Shown here: one piece after another, positions 35,660 through 44,050 of the stretch
How the letters are laid out: every line of letters begins with the position of its first letter
Numbering within the stretch: the stretch's first letter is position 1
Assembly (NCBI GenBank): GCA_002070375.1
Contig: MWDD01000003.1
Location: 1-64,000, forward strand
Source: a bacterium ADurb.Bin157
GTDB taxonomy: Bacteria; Muiribacteriota; Ozemobacteria; Ozemobacterales; Ozemobacteraceae
DNA: 64,000 nucleotides
Reading direction: 5' to 3'
Made by a program: the position numbers and the translations under genes
Notes under the pieces: generated by a model
What the model saw: only the letters and a program-made list of their open reading frames with translations
Databases searched by the model: none
What the model was told of the DNA's origin: nothing

Positions 35660-36553
35660 ATGAAAAAATCAAGTTTCTATAAACTTATAGCTACATTCCT
35701 TTTAGTTATTTCTATTCTTTGTTTTTATCTTGGCTATTCACAAATTAAATCACCTATTCTCTTGGCATTAGCGTTTCATGATGTTTCTGATGATGAGAAA
35801 GATTTTTTTTCAATAAAGCAAGACAAATTATTTTCAATAATAAAAAAACTACAGAAGCATGATTATAAAGCAATTACCCCACAACAGTTTGAATCTGAAT
35901 TATTATTGGGTTCAAATCAGAGAGAAGGGAGAAAATTCATTATCACTTTTGATGACGGAAGATCAGAAAGCGCAAACGCCATCAGAACTCTTAAAACTGA
36001 ATTTGGCATTTCTTCGGCTCTTTTTATCGTCTTAGATTTAATAGGAAAACCTGACTACATGGATCTTTCAACAATCATCGACTTAAAAGAGAATTATGAT
36101 TGCTTTATAGGACTCCACGGACAAAGACATGTTGAAGTTACAAAAATCTTAGAAGAAAAAACCGATTTAACAAAAGAACTTAAAACCGCCCGTGAAATAT
36201 TAGGAAAATTAGTTAACCAAGAAATTACTTGGTTTTCTTATCCTTACGGTGAAACTAACGATGAAGCCAAAAAATCGTTAAAAGAGTCAGGATTGCACAT
36301 TGCATTTAATGTTCTTGGCGGAAACATTAAAGAGAATGATGATCTTTTATTTATTAACAGAATTATGTACATTAAAAATGCAAAAGAAAAAGGAATGCCT
36401 GACCCAGAATCATGGGCCCCTCCCTACACTGTTAGCAATGGCACTTTAACAGTAACCTTATCGCTTTTAGTCGGTTTTTTGAGCATAAATTGGTTTTTAA
36501 ACGCAAAAAAAGCAAAAATTTATGAAATGAAAAAAAAGCAGAACAATCTGTAA
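35660..36553 (+). CDS. membrane-anchored polysaccharide deacetylase (NodB fold)
   Basis: 297 residues from ATG at 35660, just after the previous stop. One N-terminal membrane helix (LIATFLLVISILCFYLGY) is followed by a NodB domain: motif 1 ITFDDGRS, motif 2 LHGQRH with the two His ligands, and motif 3 WFSYPYGETND. A second hydrophobic segment (TLTVTLSLLVGFLSINWFL) near the C-terminus is unusual. The enzyme removes acetyl groups from N-acetylated sugars in peptidoglycan or exopolysaccharide. Its last five codons and stop overlap the 3' end of rnpB on the other strand. Confidence 0.85.
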   Translation: MKKSSFYKLIATFLLVISILCFYLGYSQIKSPILLALAFHDVSDDEKDFFSIKQDKLFSIIKKLQKHDYKAITPQQFESELLLGSNQREGRKFIITFDDGRSESANAIRTLKTEFGISSALFIVLDLIGKPDYMDLSTIIDLKENYDCFIGLHGQRHVEVTKILEEKTDLTKELKTAREILGKLVNQEITWFSYPYGETNDEAKKSLKESGLHIAFNVLGGNIKENDDLLFINRIMYIKNAKEKGMPDPESWAPPYTVSNGTLTVTLSLLVGFLSINWFLNAKKAKIYEMKKKQNNL

Positions 36554-36899
36554 GCCGGGTTCTGTACTCATTTCTGAGCGTCAATCATCTATCTTGGATC
36601 AAAGTTACCTTTGACCTCCAGCGACCTACCCGAGGTATAGCGACGCGGGCCACTTCATCCCTCTGTTTGGTCTTGCTCCGAGTGGGGTTTACCGAAGAAC
36701 GCCGTCACCGGCGTCTTAGTGTGCTTTTACCACACTTTTTCACCCTTACCTGGCCGAAGCCATAGGCGGTTTACTTTCTGTTGCACTTTCCGTCCTTAGG
36801 AAATTTCTTTCTTAAGGCCTGGACGTTATCCAGCACCCTGCCCTGTGGAGCCCGGACTTTCCTCATCTAGTTATAGACGCGATTGACCGATTGTTCTGC
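36538..36899 (-). ncRNA. rnpB: RNase P RNA, bacterial type A
   Basis: About 362 nt on the minus strand. The terminal helix P1 is visible: GCAGAACAATC at the 5' end (36899-36889) and its exact complement at the 3' end (36548-36538). Conserved blocks are GAGGAAAGTCCGGGCTCC, CAGGGCAGGGTGCTGG, CAGAAAGTAAACCGCC, AGGTAAGGGTGAAA, GACCAAACAGAGG and ACAGAACCCGGCTTA. It is the catalytic RNA that trims tRNA 5' leaders. The 5' end lies 5 nt after the stop of the TPM gene, so it may be cut from a longer transcript or start from a promoter inside that gene. Confidence 0.95.
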
Positions 36900-36904
36900 A
36901 GTTT

Positions 36905-37792
36905 TCACTCAATTCTCACATTGCGTCTTGCTCCTGTAATCCGCATCAGTAAGCCCGTTTTACCCGAAGGATAAATAGGCTCTTTTTTGCGTCTGGAAAA
37001 GCCGCATCGTTCGCAAGAATATATTTTTCTTTGTAAACCAAGAGTTTTATTTCCCGGTTCTTTAAGAACTTCAGAAGATACCTTTAAAGAGGAATTACAC
37101 CTCGGGCATCTCTCAACAAAAAATATAATATAAAACAAGAATAAGCCAATTAAAATAGTCAACAACACTTCTTTTGAAGCCCATAAAAACTTCTGTAAAT
37201 CAAAGACTTGGGGTCCATCTATTGAGACGGCAGCCCCTTCTCTCTTTAATTCATCCAGAAGCATCCTTCTTATGGCAACAACTCCCTCCAGAAATCCGGC
37301 TCCATCTTTGTTATTGAGATTGTTAGGCAGAATAACTTGATTGAGGATTTTTTCACCCATTTCTTTTGTAATCAGATATTTTAAGCCAATTCCAACACGC
37401 AGATGAACTTTTCCTTGTACAGCCCCTTCAGGCAAAAGAGCAAACAACAATATTCCCCTTTTGTCCAAGTTTATATTTCTGATCCATTCAGAAAAGAACG
37501 TATCAACAATTGCTTGAGAATTATTCAAATTTTTGACTCTAAGAGTTTTGACTAAGACTCTTATGTTGGTTACGGTTTCAATTTCAATACAATCAGAGGC
37601 GATAGCTGTAGCAGTTTCAGGTAATAAAAGGCCCGCAGAATCGTCAACATATTTTATTATTTGAGAGACAGTATTTACTATAGGTTGTGAAGGAGAGGCC
37701 AGAGGCAGCTGCCCACAAACACAAGAAAGTGAAAACATTGTAAAAATTACAATATTAAAAAAAATCAATATTTCCCTTTTTTTTATTTTCAT
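36905..37792 (-). CDS. TPM-domain (YgcG-like) membrane protein with zinc ribbon
   Basis: 295 residues from ATG at 37792, 2 nt after the previous stop. The signal or lipoprotein-like N-terminus (VIFTMFSLSCVCG) is followed by a TPM domain (about residues 45-185; YVDDSAGLLLPETATAIASD, RVGIGLKYLITKEMGEKIL). A membrane helix (VLLTILIGLFLFYIIFFV) precedes a C-terminal C4 zinc ribbon (CPRCNSS and CERCG). TPM proteins have phosphatase or chaperone roles in photosystem repair in plants; bacterial roles are unclear. The zinc ribbon would be cytoplasmic. Confidence 0.78.
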   Translation of the reverse strand: MKIKKREILIFFNIVIFTMFSLSCVCGQLPLASPSQPIVNTVSQIIKYVDDSAGLLLPETATAIASDCIEIETVTNIRVLVKTLRVKNLNNSQAIVDTFFSEWIRNINLDKRGILLFALLPEGAVQGKVHLRVGIGLKYLITKEMGEKILNQVILPNNLNNKDGAGFLEGVVAIRRMLLDELKREGAAVSIDGPQVFDLQKFLWASKEVLLTILIGLFLFYIIFFVERCPRCNSSLKVSSEVLKEPGNKTLGLQRKIYSCERCGFSRRKKEPIYPSGKTGLLMRITGARRNVRIE

Positions 37793-37794
37793 AT

Positions 37795-38508
37795 TTATTC
37801 GCGAGTTCCGGTCCAGTATATAAAAACTCCGCAGTTGGGACAAAGCTCACCTTCATCATGAGATTTAAGCAAATTTTGAAAGCCGGCAGAGAAACCCATT
37901 CCACATTTTGGGCAAGCCAATATATCTACGCCGAAAATAATTTCACCGTTTTTTTTGCGCCTGAGTTCTTCATATTTTTCGAGTAAAGGTGCATCAACAT
38001 TTAGGGATTCTTGAGCCCTTTGTGTTTTTAATAAGTCAACTTCTTCGGCCAAGCCTTTAATTTCGTCTTGAATTCTTTGTTTTACAAGCAAAAGATGCTC
38101 ATTTCTTCCGATAGCGATTTTTTCATTTTTATCAAGGTCGGCCGTTAATAATTCTAATTTTTCCATGTCTTGAATAATTTTTGTTTCTAGCTCGTCAACT
38201 TGTTTTTTTAGAATATCGGATTCTCTTTGAAGAGCCTCGTATACAGATGGAAGCACTCCGGCATTTTTCATTTTGAGTTCGATTGTTGTTAATTTATCTG
38301 TGTTTACATTTAAATCAGACTCGAACTGTCTTTTTCTAACCTGAATTTTCTTCAGCAAAGCATTCTTCTTTTCATTTAGCTTTGCCTCTTCTTGAATATC
38401 GCTTTGCATTCGAGCAAACTTTTGTTTCTTTTCCTCAATCTGCGCTCTCACAGAATCTATTTTCAAATCAAGATCTTGAAGCGGAATAAGTATCTTGCAA
38501 GCTATCAC
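37795..38508 (-). CDS. coiled-coil protein with C4 zinc ribbon (CdsZ/zf-RING_7 type)
   Basis: 237 residues. GTG start at 38508 preceded by AGGGGC. A long antiparallel coiled coil (about residues 8-185; VRAQIEEKKQKFARMQ) is followed by EELRRKKNGEIIFGVD and a zinc ribbon with CPKCGMGF and CPNCG. Proteins of this shape usually end with a zinc ribbon in diverse bacteria, where nucleic-acid or protein binding is proposed. It is coupled to the TPM gene. No enzymatic activity is expected. Confidence 0.75.
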   Translation of the reverse strand: MIACKILIPLQDLDLKIDSVRAQIEEKKQKFARMQSDIQEEAKLNEKKNALLKKIQVRKRQFESDLNVNTDKLTTIELKMKNAGVLPSVYEALQRESDILKKQVDELETKIIQDMEKLELLTADLDKNEKIAIGRNEHLLLVKQRIQDEIKGLAEEVDLLKTQRAQESLNVDAPLLEKYEELRRKKNGEIIFGVDILACPKCGMGFSAGFQNLLKSHDEGELCPNCGVFIYWTGTRE

Positions 38509-38777
38509 GGTTTGCCCCTTTTTTTTATAAACTGCGGTTCAAAATAACAAATCAAATCATCAGTGTCAAGTATCGGTAATCTTTGCAAAAGCATAAAGCA
38601 AATTGATTAAAAATTGAACATTTAATATGGCATGAGAAATGCTTAAAATATAGTTGGCAAATTTCATACATATTTTTTAAAGAAAGGATTATAATATGAT
38701 GCATATAAGTATTATTGTTTTTTTTCAGCAATGGTTGTTTGAATTACAAGGCAGCTATTTTTCAGGGAAAGAAGGTT
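38509..38777. other. AT-rich intergenic region
   Basis: No supported gene. It separates the divergent zinc-ribbon gene and the acetyltransferase remnant. A 37-codon ORF (38696-38809, plus strand, after AAAGGA) has no recognisable similarity and overlaps the remnant in another frame; it is not called. Confidence 0.5.
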
Positions 38778-38931
38778 TTGATAAGGCATTACAAAAGCAC
38801 AAATCTTGATGAAATCATGGACATTTGGTTTAAAACGAATCTAACGGCACATAATTTCTGTCAAAAAAGATTATTTCTTCCTAACTATTGCCTTAAATTA
38901 TATAAATAGATTAGAATCAGTGTATGAATAA
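38778..38931 (+). pseudogene. frameshifted, truncated GNAT acetyltransferase remnant
   Basis: From TTG at 38778 the frame reads IRHYKSTNLDEIMDIWFKTN then LTAHNF, the hallmark N-terminus of YiaC-like GNAT acetyltransferases (family pattern: IR, D-L/I-x-x-I-M-x-I-W, AH-x-F-I, K-x-Y-W). After codon TTC at 38856-38858 the similarity jumps by one base: the +1 frame from 38860 reads VKKDYF, matching the expected FIxKDYW. That frame stops at 38929-38931, so only about 50 of roughly 150 residues remain. The end overlaps the start of the M23 gene. The initiator is TTG, perhaps a decayed ATG. Confidence 0.7.
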
Positions 38932-40036
38932 AAGACTAATGACTTTCGTTTTAATTTTCTTATCCTTATCCTTAAGCTTTGCAAGAGGGCAAAACTTGAG
39001 AATCTATAACAAAAATGTCCCCATAAAAGTTGGGGCACATTTTTATGATTATCAAAATTATCACAATATAGCCTACTTTCACGGGGGTCTTGATTTAGTT
39101 GCTCCCGCCGGAACCAATGTTTATGCCCCAATATCAGGAACTGTTGAAGTTAATGATTATACCATAAATGCCCTGCTTGATCCGCCTTCGTTCACATATT
39201 TTCGCAAACCCTTCAAAAAGGGCACTGTTTCAAACACAAGATATCTTGAGGTTGCCATAAAAGATGAAACAAAAAAATTGACTTGGATGTTTAGGCATAT
39301 TGAGCCGGTTTCAATTCCTGACGCAATTTATAACGCAGCCGAAAACAATTCAAAAATAGCATCGGGTACACTTATTGGAAGAGTTGCAGCTTGGATACAA
39401 CCTGTATTACCCGAAAAAGAAAATTATGATCACATTCATATTGAAATTGAAGATGAAGAAGGAAATTATATAAACCCGGCAGATTACTTACAAATAGATA
39501 AAGATTATTACCCGCCTGTGTGCAAAGAATTATACGTTTTAAACGTTAACACAAATCGTGCATATGCATATTCAACCGATAATGAAAAATTGCTTTCGGA
39601 TAAAGTTAAACTCTATATATTGGCCAATGACAGAATGAATTCTTCTCGTTATCTTCATGGCTTGCACAGTGTCAAATGGTCATTTGTAAAAATAAACAAC
39701 CAAGGAAAAGATGAAATAGTAATTCCTGAAAGAACTGTTTTCAACTTTGACAGATTGCCATTTAAAGGTGACAGAACCCAACTTAGCAAAATTATATACG
39801 AAGACAGCCTAAGAATAAATGGTCTAGGAACAAACCGCGTAAGAGCTAACGGAAGCAACGGTCCGCGCATTTTTTTGATAAATCTCAACAGCGGAACTTC
39901 AAAAGAAGAGTATTCTAATGACAACATTTTAGATACTTCAAACTTTGAAAACGGTAATTACAAACTTCAACTTTTAATTCAAGACTTATCACGCAATAAG
40001 AGAGAAAAGACTTATTTATTCAGAATCAAAAATTGA
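38924..40036 (+). CDS. M23/LytM-type peptidase-like secreted protein
   Basis: 370 residues. The signal peptide (FVLIFLSLSLSFARG) is followed by a LytM domain at about residues 35-190: HGGLDLVAPAGTNVYAP carries the first His/Asp zinc ligands and HIHIEI the HxH pair. All three ligand positions appear present, so it may be an active peptidoglycan endopeptidase. The C-terminal 180 residues are a beta-rich domain of unknown type with an LQLLIQDLSRNKREKTY ending. No strong Shine-Dalgarno precedes the ATG, which lies within the acetyltransferase remnant. It is convergent with the PfkB gene. Confidence 0.8.
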   Translation: MNKRLMTFVLIFLSLSLSFARGQNLRIYNKNVPIKVGAHFYDYQNYHNIAYFHGGLDLVAPAGTNVYAPISGTVEVNDYTINALLDPPSFTYFRKPFKKGTVSNTRYLEVAIKDETKKLTWMFRHIEPVSIPDAIYNAAENNSKIASGTLIGRVAAWIQPVLPEKENYDHIHIEIEDEEGNYINPADYLQIDKDYYPPVCKELYVLNVNTNRAYAYSTDNEKLLSDKVKLYILANDRMNSSRYLHGLHSVKWSFVKINNQGKDEIVIPERTVFNFDRLPFKGDRTQLSKIIYEDSLRINGLGTNRVRANGSNGPRIFLINLNSGTSKEEYSNDNILDTSNFENGNYKLQLLIQDLSRNKREKTYLFRIKN

Positions 40037-40043
40037 TGTTTTA

Positions 40044-40973
40044 TTAAATTATTCTACTTGCCTTTATTTTAGGCATTAATTCTTGAACTTCTGCCCAATC
40101 TGCCTCGCAAGGACCTGCATGCCCGGCGTCGGCGGCTCCGGATGCCAAGGCCACTACAGCAGACTCAACCAAACTCATTCCGAGCTTTCTGGCATAAATA
40201 AAGCCTGCTAATGTCGCGTCCCCACAACCGACAGAAGAAATCTCTTTAACATTGGCCGGCTCAAAAATATATGCTGCTTTGCCATCCCATAAGAGAGCGT
40301 TGTTTTTACCGTCGGTAATTAATGCCCCCCAAATTTTAAATTTTTCTAACAGCCTGAAATAATCGGCACAAGAATTCGAATCAAATGGATCTTTACTAAA
40401 AGTTTTAATTGTTTCTTCTCTGTTGTGTTTCAAAAAGAAACCACCTATTTTACATGCATCGACCAAAGCTTTTTCTCTTGCGTCGACATATATCTCAGCA
40501 TTTGAATTACGAATACTCTCAATTAAACGCCAATATAAGTCTTGGTCTTTACGCCCGGGGACAGAACCTGAAAATGCAATAAAAGCAGCACTTTTGCTTT
40601 CTTTTTGAAGCAATCTAATCATTTTTTGAATTTCTGATTCTTGTAAGGACTTTCCTTCTTCTATCCACCAACGATGCTTTTCGCCATTATTTTCAATAAG
40701 GCTGATTCCAACTCTTGTCTCAGCTTCTGTTTCAATAAAGTGAGCTAAAACCCCCTGTTGTTTCAACTTCTCTTTAATCTTTTCGCCGTTACTACCACCA
40801 ACAAAAGTCATGGCAAGAGCCGGGCGCCCAAGGTTTCTCAACATCCTCGCCACATTTATCCCTTTTCCACCGACTGTAAAAGGGATTTCATTCAGTCTGT
40901 GCCCGCCTGCAAAAGAAATTTCAGACTCTAGTTGGTATTCAAGAAGTGCGTTTGGGGTAACTGTAATTATCAT
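40044..40973 (-). CDS. PfkB-family sugar kinase (1-phosphofructokinase type)
   Basis: 309 residues from ATG at 40973, where family similarity begins (MIITVTPNALLEYQLE). PfkB signatures are GGKGINVARMLRNLG near the N-terminus and SVGCGDATLAGFIYARK near the C-terminus, with the catalytic Asp in GCGD. The N-terminal pattern resembles 1-phosphofructokinase (FruK) and tagatose-6-phosphate kinase. It phosphorylates a sugar phosphate with ATP. No PTS or fructose gene is adjacent, so the substrate is uncertain. Confidence 0.85.
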   Translation of the reverse strand: MIITVTPNALLEYQLESEISFAGGHRLNEIPFTVGGKGINVARMLRNLGRPALAMTFVGGSNGEKIKEKLKQQGVLAHFIETEAETRVGISLIENNGEKHRWWIEEGKSLQESEIQKMIRLLQKESKSAAFIAFSGSVPGRKDQDLYWRLIESIRNSNAEIYVDAREKALVDACKIGGFFLKHNREETIKTFSKDPFDSNSCADYFRLLEKFKIWGALITDGKNNALLWDGKAAYIFEPANVKEISSVGCGDATLAGFIYARKLGMSLVESAVVALASGAADAGHAGPCEADWAEVQELMPKIKASRII

Positions 40974-41015
40974 AATTTCTGCATTATACCTTGTCGGTTT
41001 CAATTAGACAAGATT

Positions 41016-41044
41016 TTGACTAAATATTAAAATAATGCTACAAT
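41016..41044 (+). promoter_or_regulatory. promoter of the der-plsY-gpsA operon
   Basis: TTGACT at 41016-41021 and TACAAT at 41039-41044, spacer exactly 17 nt, 26 nt before the der start codon. Confidence 0.85.
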
Positions 41045-41070
41045 CTCTTTCCTAAACCTTGGAGGTTACA

Positions 41071-42411
41071 ATGGATTCATTACCAACAATTGCAATTATC
41101 GGGCGTCCCAATGTCGGCAAATCTTCACTCTTGAACCGAATAGTCGGTTATAGACACGCAATAGTAGACCCGACACCGGGTGTTACTCGCGACCGCAATT
41201 ATGCGGAATCCATTTGGAACGGCAAGCGTTTTAACATCGTTGATACAGGCGGGCTCGAACCTGATGACACAAAACCGCTGATGCTTTCAATAAAAAAACA
41301 AGTTGAATTTGCTTTAAAAGAAGCAGATGCGATTATTTTTCTTTGCGATGGCAAAGCAGGCTTAGTACCGGATGATAAACAGATATTAAACTTCTTGCGC
41401 AGATATTGGTCTTCGCATGCAATGTTTTTTGCAGTTAATAAGCTTGACAACACCAAGATTTCAGATGAAATTCACTTAGCAGAGTTCTATGAATTAGGAA
41501 TAGATCCCATATATCCGATTTCAGCGGTTCATGGTCATGGGGTTGCTGACCTTCTTGACGATATTGTCAGACAAATTCCGCAACCGGCTGATGATCAAGA
41601 AGAGAATGACGACAAAAAACTGGAAAGAATTGCAATTGTTGGAAAACCAAACGTTGGCAAATCAATGTTATTTAATAAATTAATAGGGCAAGACAGATCG
41701 ATAGTTGATAATGTGGAAGGCACAACTCGAGACACTATCTTGTATAAACATGAGTATAAAGGCAAAACTTATAATTTTATAGACACTGCAGGTCTCAGAC
41801 GCCCTGATCGTGAAAAAGACGATGTAGAACAGTATTCAGTATTCAGAACTCTTGGTGCAATAAAAAACACAGACTTGGCTATTTTAGTTATGGATGCATC
41901 TAAGGGAGGAATTACTCACCAAGATAAGCGAATAGCAGGACGAATTATCGATAGCGGCGCAGGCTGCATAATTGTCTGGAATAAATGGGACACAGCAAGT
42001 CGCGATGAACACTTTTGGGCCAACCTTTTAAAGGAAACGCGTGACGAATTTCCTTTACTGGCTTTTGCTCCGGTTATTTCTGCATCTGCCAAAACAGGCT
42101 TACATGTTGAAAAACTTTTTTCTTTGATCGACCAAGTTCAAGCGTCAGGCAAGCGAAGAATTGCTCCTGAAATACTTAAAAACATTTTATTCGACGCGCT
42201 GACGATTCAACCGCCGCCCCCCTTCAAAGGCAAAGAGCTTCGAATTAAGTCGATTGAGCAACTTGACGGCCCTCCTGTTGTTTTCAGAGTCAGGTGCTCT
42301 GAGCCGAAAGGTTTACATTTTTCGTATCAGCGTTATTTATTAAATCACATTCGCCAAGAAGAAAAATTTGAAGGTTGGCCGGTCAAGATCTTAGCGGGGC
42401 ATGGCAAATGA
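41071..42411 (+). CDS. der: ribosome assembly GTPase Der (EngA)
   Basis: 446 residues from ATG at 41071 with TTGGAGG upstream. Two tandem GTPase domains are visible. The first has GRPNVGKSS, DTGG and NKLD; the second (from about residue 190) has GKPNVGKSM, DTAGLRRP and NKWD. A C-terminal KH-like domain follows (PPFKGKELRIKSIEQ). It is needed for 50S subunit maturation. Its stop overlaps the plsY start as ATGA. Confidence 0.97.
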   Translation: MDSLPTIAIIGRPNVGKSSLLNRIVGYRHAIVDPTPGVTRDRNYAESIWNGKRFNIVDTGGLEPDDTKPLMLSIKKQVEFALKEADAIIFLCDGKAGLVPDDKQILNFLRRYWSSHAMFFAVNKLDNTKISDEIHLAEFYELGIDPIYPISAVHGHGVADLLDDIVRQIPQPADDQEENDDKKLERIAIVGKPNVGKSMLFNKLIGQDRSIVDNVEGTTRDTILYKHEYKGKTYNFIDTAGLRRPDREKDDVEQYSVFRTLGAIKNTDLAILVMDASKGGITHQDKRIAGRIIDSGAGCIIVWNKWDTASRDEHFWANLLKETRDEFPLLAFAPVISASAKTGLHVEKLFSLIDQVQASGKRRIAPEILKNILFDALTIQPPPPFKGKELRIKSIEQLDGPPVVFRVRCSEPKGLHFSYQRYLLNHIRQEEKFEGWPVKILAGHGK

Positions 42412-43031
42412 TTTATTTATATGCCTCCGCAATAGGCTATCTGCTTGGTGCTTTTCCTTCTGCATTTTTGATCGCAAAAATATTCTATGGCATAAATATT
42501 TTTCAGCATGGCAGTAAAAATATGGGTTCGACAAATATTTACCGCACCCTTGGTATTATACCATTTGCGGCTACCTTAGCAATTGATGTATTAAAAGGAA
42601 TGAGTGCAATTCTACTAACAGCAAAACTATTTAATTCTCCTGCAGCGGTCTTTGTATCTGGATTTTTTGCTCTTTTTGGACACACATTTTCTTTTTGGGT
42701 CAAATTTAAAGGCGGGAAAGGTGTCGCGACCGGGTTAGGTGTATTCTTAGCTTTAGCAATAAATTCTGCATTATCAAGTCTCTTTGTGTTTGTTTTAGCA
42801 TTATTTATAACAAGGATGGTTTCTGTGAGTTCTGTTGTTGCTGCCGCTTCTTTACCTTGCTTTATCGGTTATTACAATGAACTTGGTTCTTACAATATAT
42901 ACTTGACTGTTTTTGCCTCTCTTGTTGCGGCTTTTGTTATTTACAAACACAAAGCTAATATTTTAAGGGTTATAAAAGGTGAAGAATCAAAACTTAGTTG
43001 GTTTGGCAAAACAAAGGAGGTAGTTGAATGA
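42408..43031 (+). CDS. plsY: glycerol-3-phosphate acyltransferase PlsY
   Basis: 207 residues, start ATG 42408 overlapping the der stop. It is a multi-pass membrane protein with PlsY signatures: GYLLGAFPSAFLIAK, GSKNMGSTNIYRTLG and KFKGGKGVATGLGVFLAL. It transfers acyl from acyl-phosphate to glycerol-3-phosphate to make lysophosphatidic acid, the first step of phospholipid synthesis. gpsA, which makes the substrate, overlaps its end as ATGA. Confidence 0.95.
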   Translation: MIYLYASAIGYLLGAFPSAFLIAKIFYGINIFQHGSKNMGSTNIYRTLGIIPFAATLAIDVLKGMSAILLTAKLFNSPAAVFVSGFFALFGHTFSFWVKFKGGKGVATGLGVFLALAINSALSSLFVFVLALFITRMVSVSSVVAAASLPCFIGYYNELGSYNIYLTVFASLVAAFVIYKHKANILRVIKGEESKLSWFGKTKEVVE

Positions 43032-44038
43032 AATTTGTCGTAATCGGAGCAGGGTCTTGGGGAACCACTTTGGCTAATATTTTAGCAAATAACGGCAACG
43101 AAGTTATATTATGGGCCAGAGAACCTGAGGTTGTTGCCGGCATAAACAAAGATAAAAAGAATCCATTCTTTGTTTCGCATTTAACAATCAACGAAAATCT
43201 CGTGTGCACAGGCAACCTAAGCGAAGCTATTGAGGCATCAGAATATGGCTTACTTTCAATTCCTTCCGGATTTATAGGTTCCGTACTTGAGCCGGAGAAA
43301 GCGCAATTAAAAAAGCTTAAAGGCCTGTTAAATGTTGCTAAAGGTTTTGAAAAGGGTAGCGGCAGAAGGATTTCTGAGATAATATGTGACATCCTCGGTG
43401 TGAAACAAGGCTCTTCAGACGATTTAATAGCCTGTCTTTCGGGCCCGAACATTGCCGATGAAGTAGCAAAACAAAAGATAGGTGCATCTGTCATAGCTGC
43501 TCCAAACGAAAAGCTTTCTGAGATTTACCAAAAATGTTTATCCACTGATTACTTCAGAATATACAGTCAAACAGACAGAACAGGCGTTGAGCTTGGCGGA
43601 ACACTAAAAAATATTTTTGCAATCGGTGCGGGTATAGTTGACGGTCTTAAGCTTGGAGACAATGCAAAAGCCGCCTATTTAACTCGCAGCCTTCATGAGT
43701 TAGTTAAATTAGGAACAGCACTGGGCGGCTCTGTCTCAACTTTCTATGGACTAGCCGGACTGGGCGATCTTGTTACAACTGCCAATTCACCGCTTTCAAG
43801 GAATCACAGACTTGGTGAAGCTATTGCAAACGGGATAAAAGTCAGAGACTTTATTCAATCAACAAAAATGGTTGTTGAAGGGGTTGAAGCAACCAGAATA
43901 GCCTTCGAGTGGGGAAAAAAATTAAACATTCAATTACCTATTACCGAAGAGTTAAACAGTATTTTATTTGGAGATAATTCTCCCCAAATAGCAGCGTCTA
44001 ATTTAATGAAACGCTCTTTAAAAGCCGAAACAGAATAA
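43028..44038 (+). CDS. gpsA: glycerol-3-phosphate dehydrogenase [NAD(P)+]
   Basis: 336 residues, normal length. The Rossmann motif GAGSWGTTLANILANNG is at the N-terminus, the family segment SGPNIADEV in the middle, and the catalytic Lys region GGTLKNIFAIGAGIVDGL. It reduces dihydroxyacetone phosphate to sn-glycerol-3-phosphate for phospholipids, feeding PlsY. AAGGAGG precedes the overlapping ATG. Confidence 0.97.
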   Translation: MKFVVIGAGSWGTTLANILANNGNEVILWAREPEVVAGINKDKKNPFFVSHLTINENLVCTGNLSEAIEASEYGLLSIPSGFIGSVLEPEKAQLKKLKGLLNVAKGFEKGSGRRISEIICDILGVKQGSSDDLIACLSGPNIADEVAKQKIGASVIAAPNEKLSEIYQKCLSTDYFRIYSQTDRTGVELGGTLKNIFAIGAGIVDGLKLGDNAKAAYLTRSLHELVKLGTALGGSVSTFYGLAGLGDLVTTANSPLSRNHRLGEAIANGIKVRDFIQSTKMVVEGVEATRIAFEWGKKLNIQLPITEELNSILFGDNSPQIAASNLMKRSLKAETE

Positions 44039-44050
44039 TAGGAGATTTTA

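Noticed and set aside
36543-36904. Gene or repeat on the plus strand between the deacetylase and the TPM gene
   Set aside because: The whole stretch matches RNase P RNA on the minus strand with its conserved blocks and P1 helix.
38654-38695. Promoter for the region before the M23 gene (TTGGCA and TATAAT)
   Set aside because: The spacing of 30 nt is far too long.
38859-38862. Programmed frameshift in the acetyltransferase
   Set aside because: The +1 frame ends after about 24 codons, far short of a full GNAT domain, so the gene is not functional even with a shift.
38715-38909. 64-residue hypothetical protein
   Set aside because: Its middle part is a GNAT fragment and the rest is frameshifted or unrelated; treated as a pseudogene remnant.
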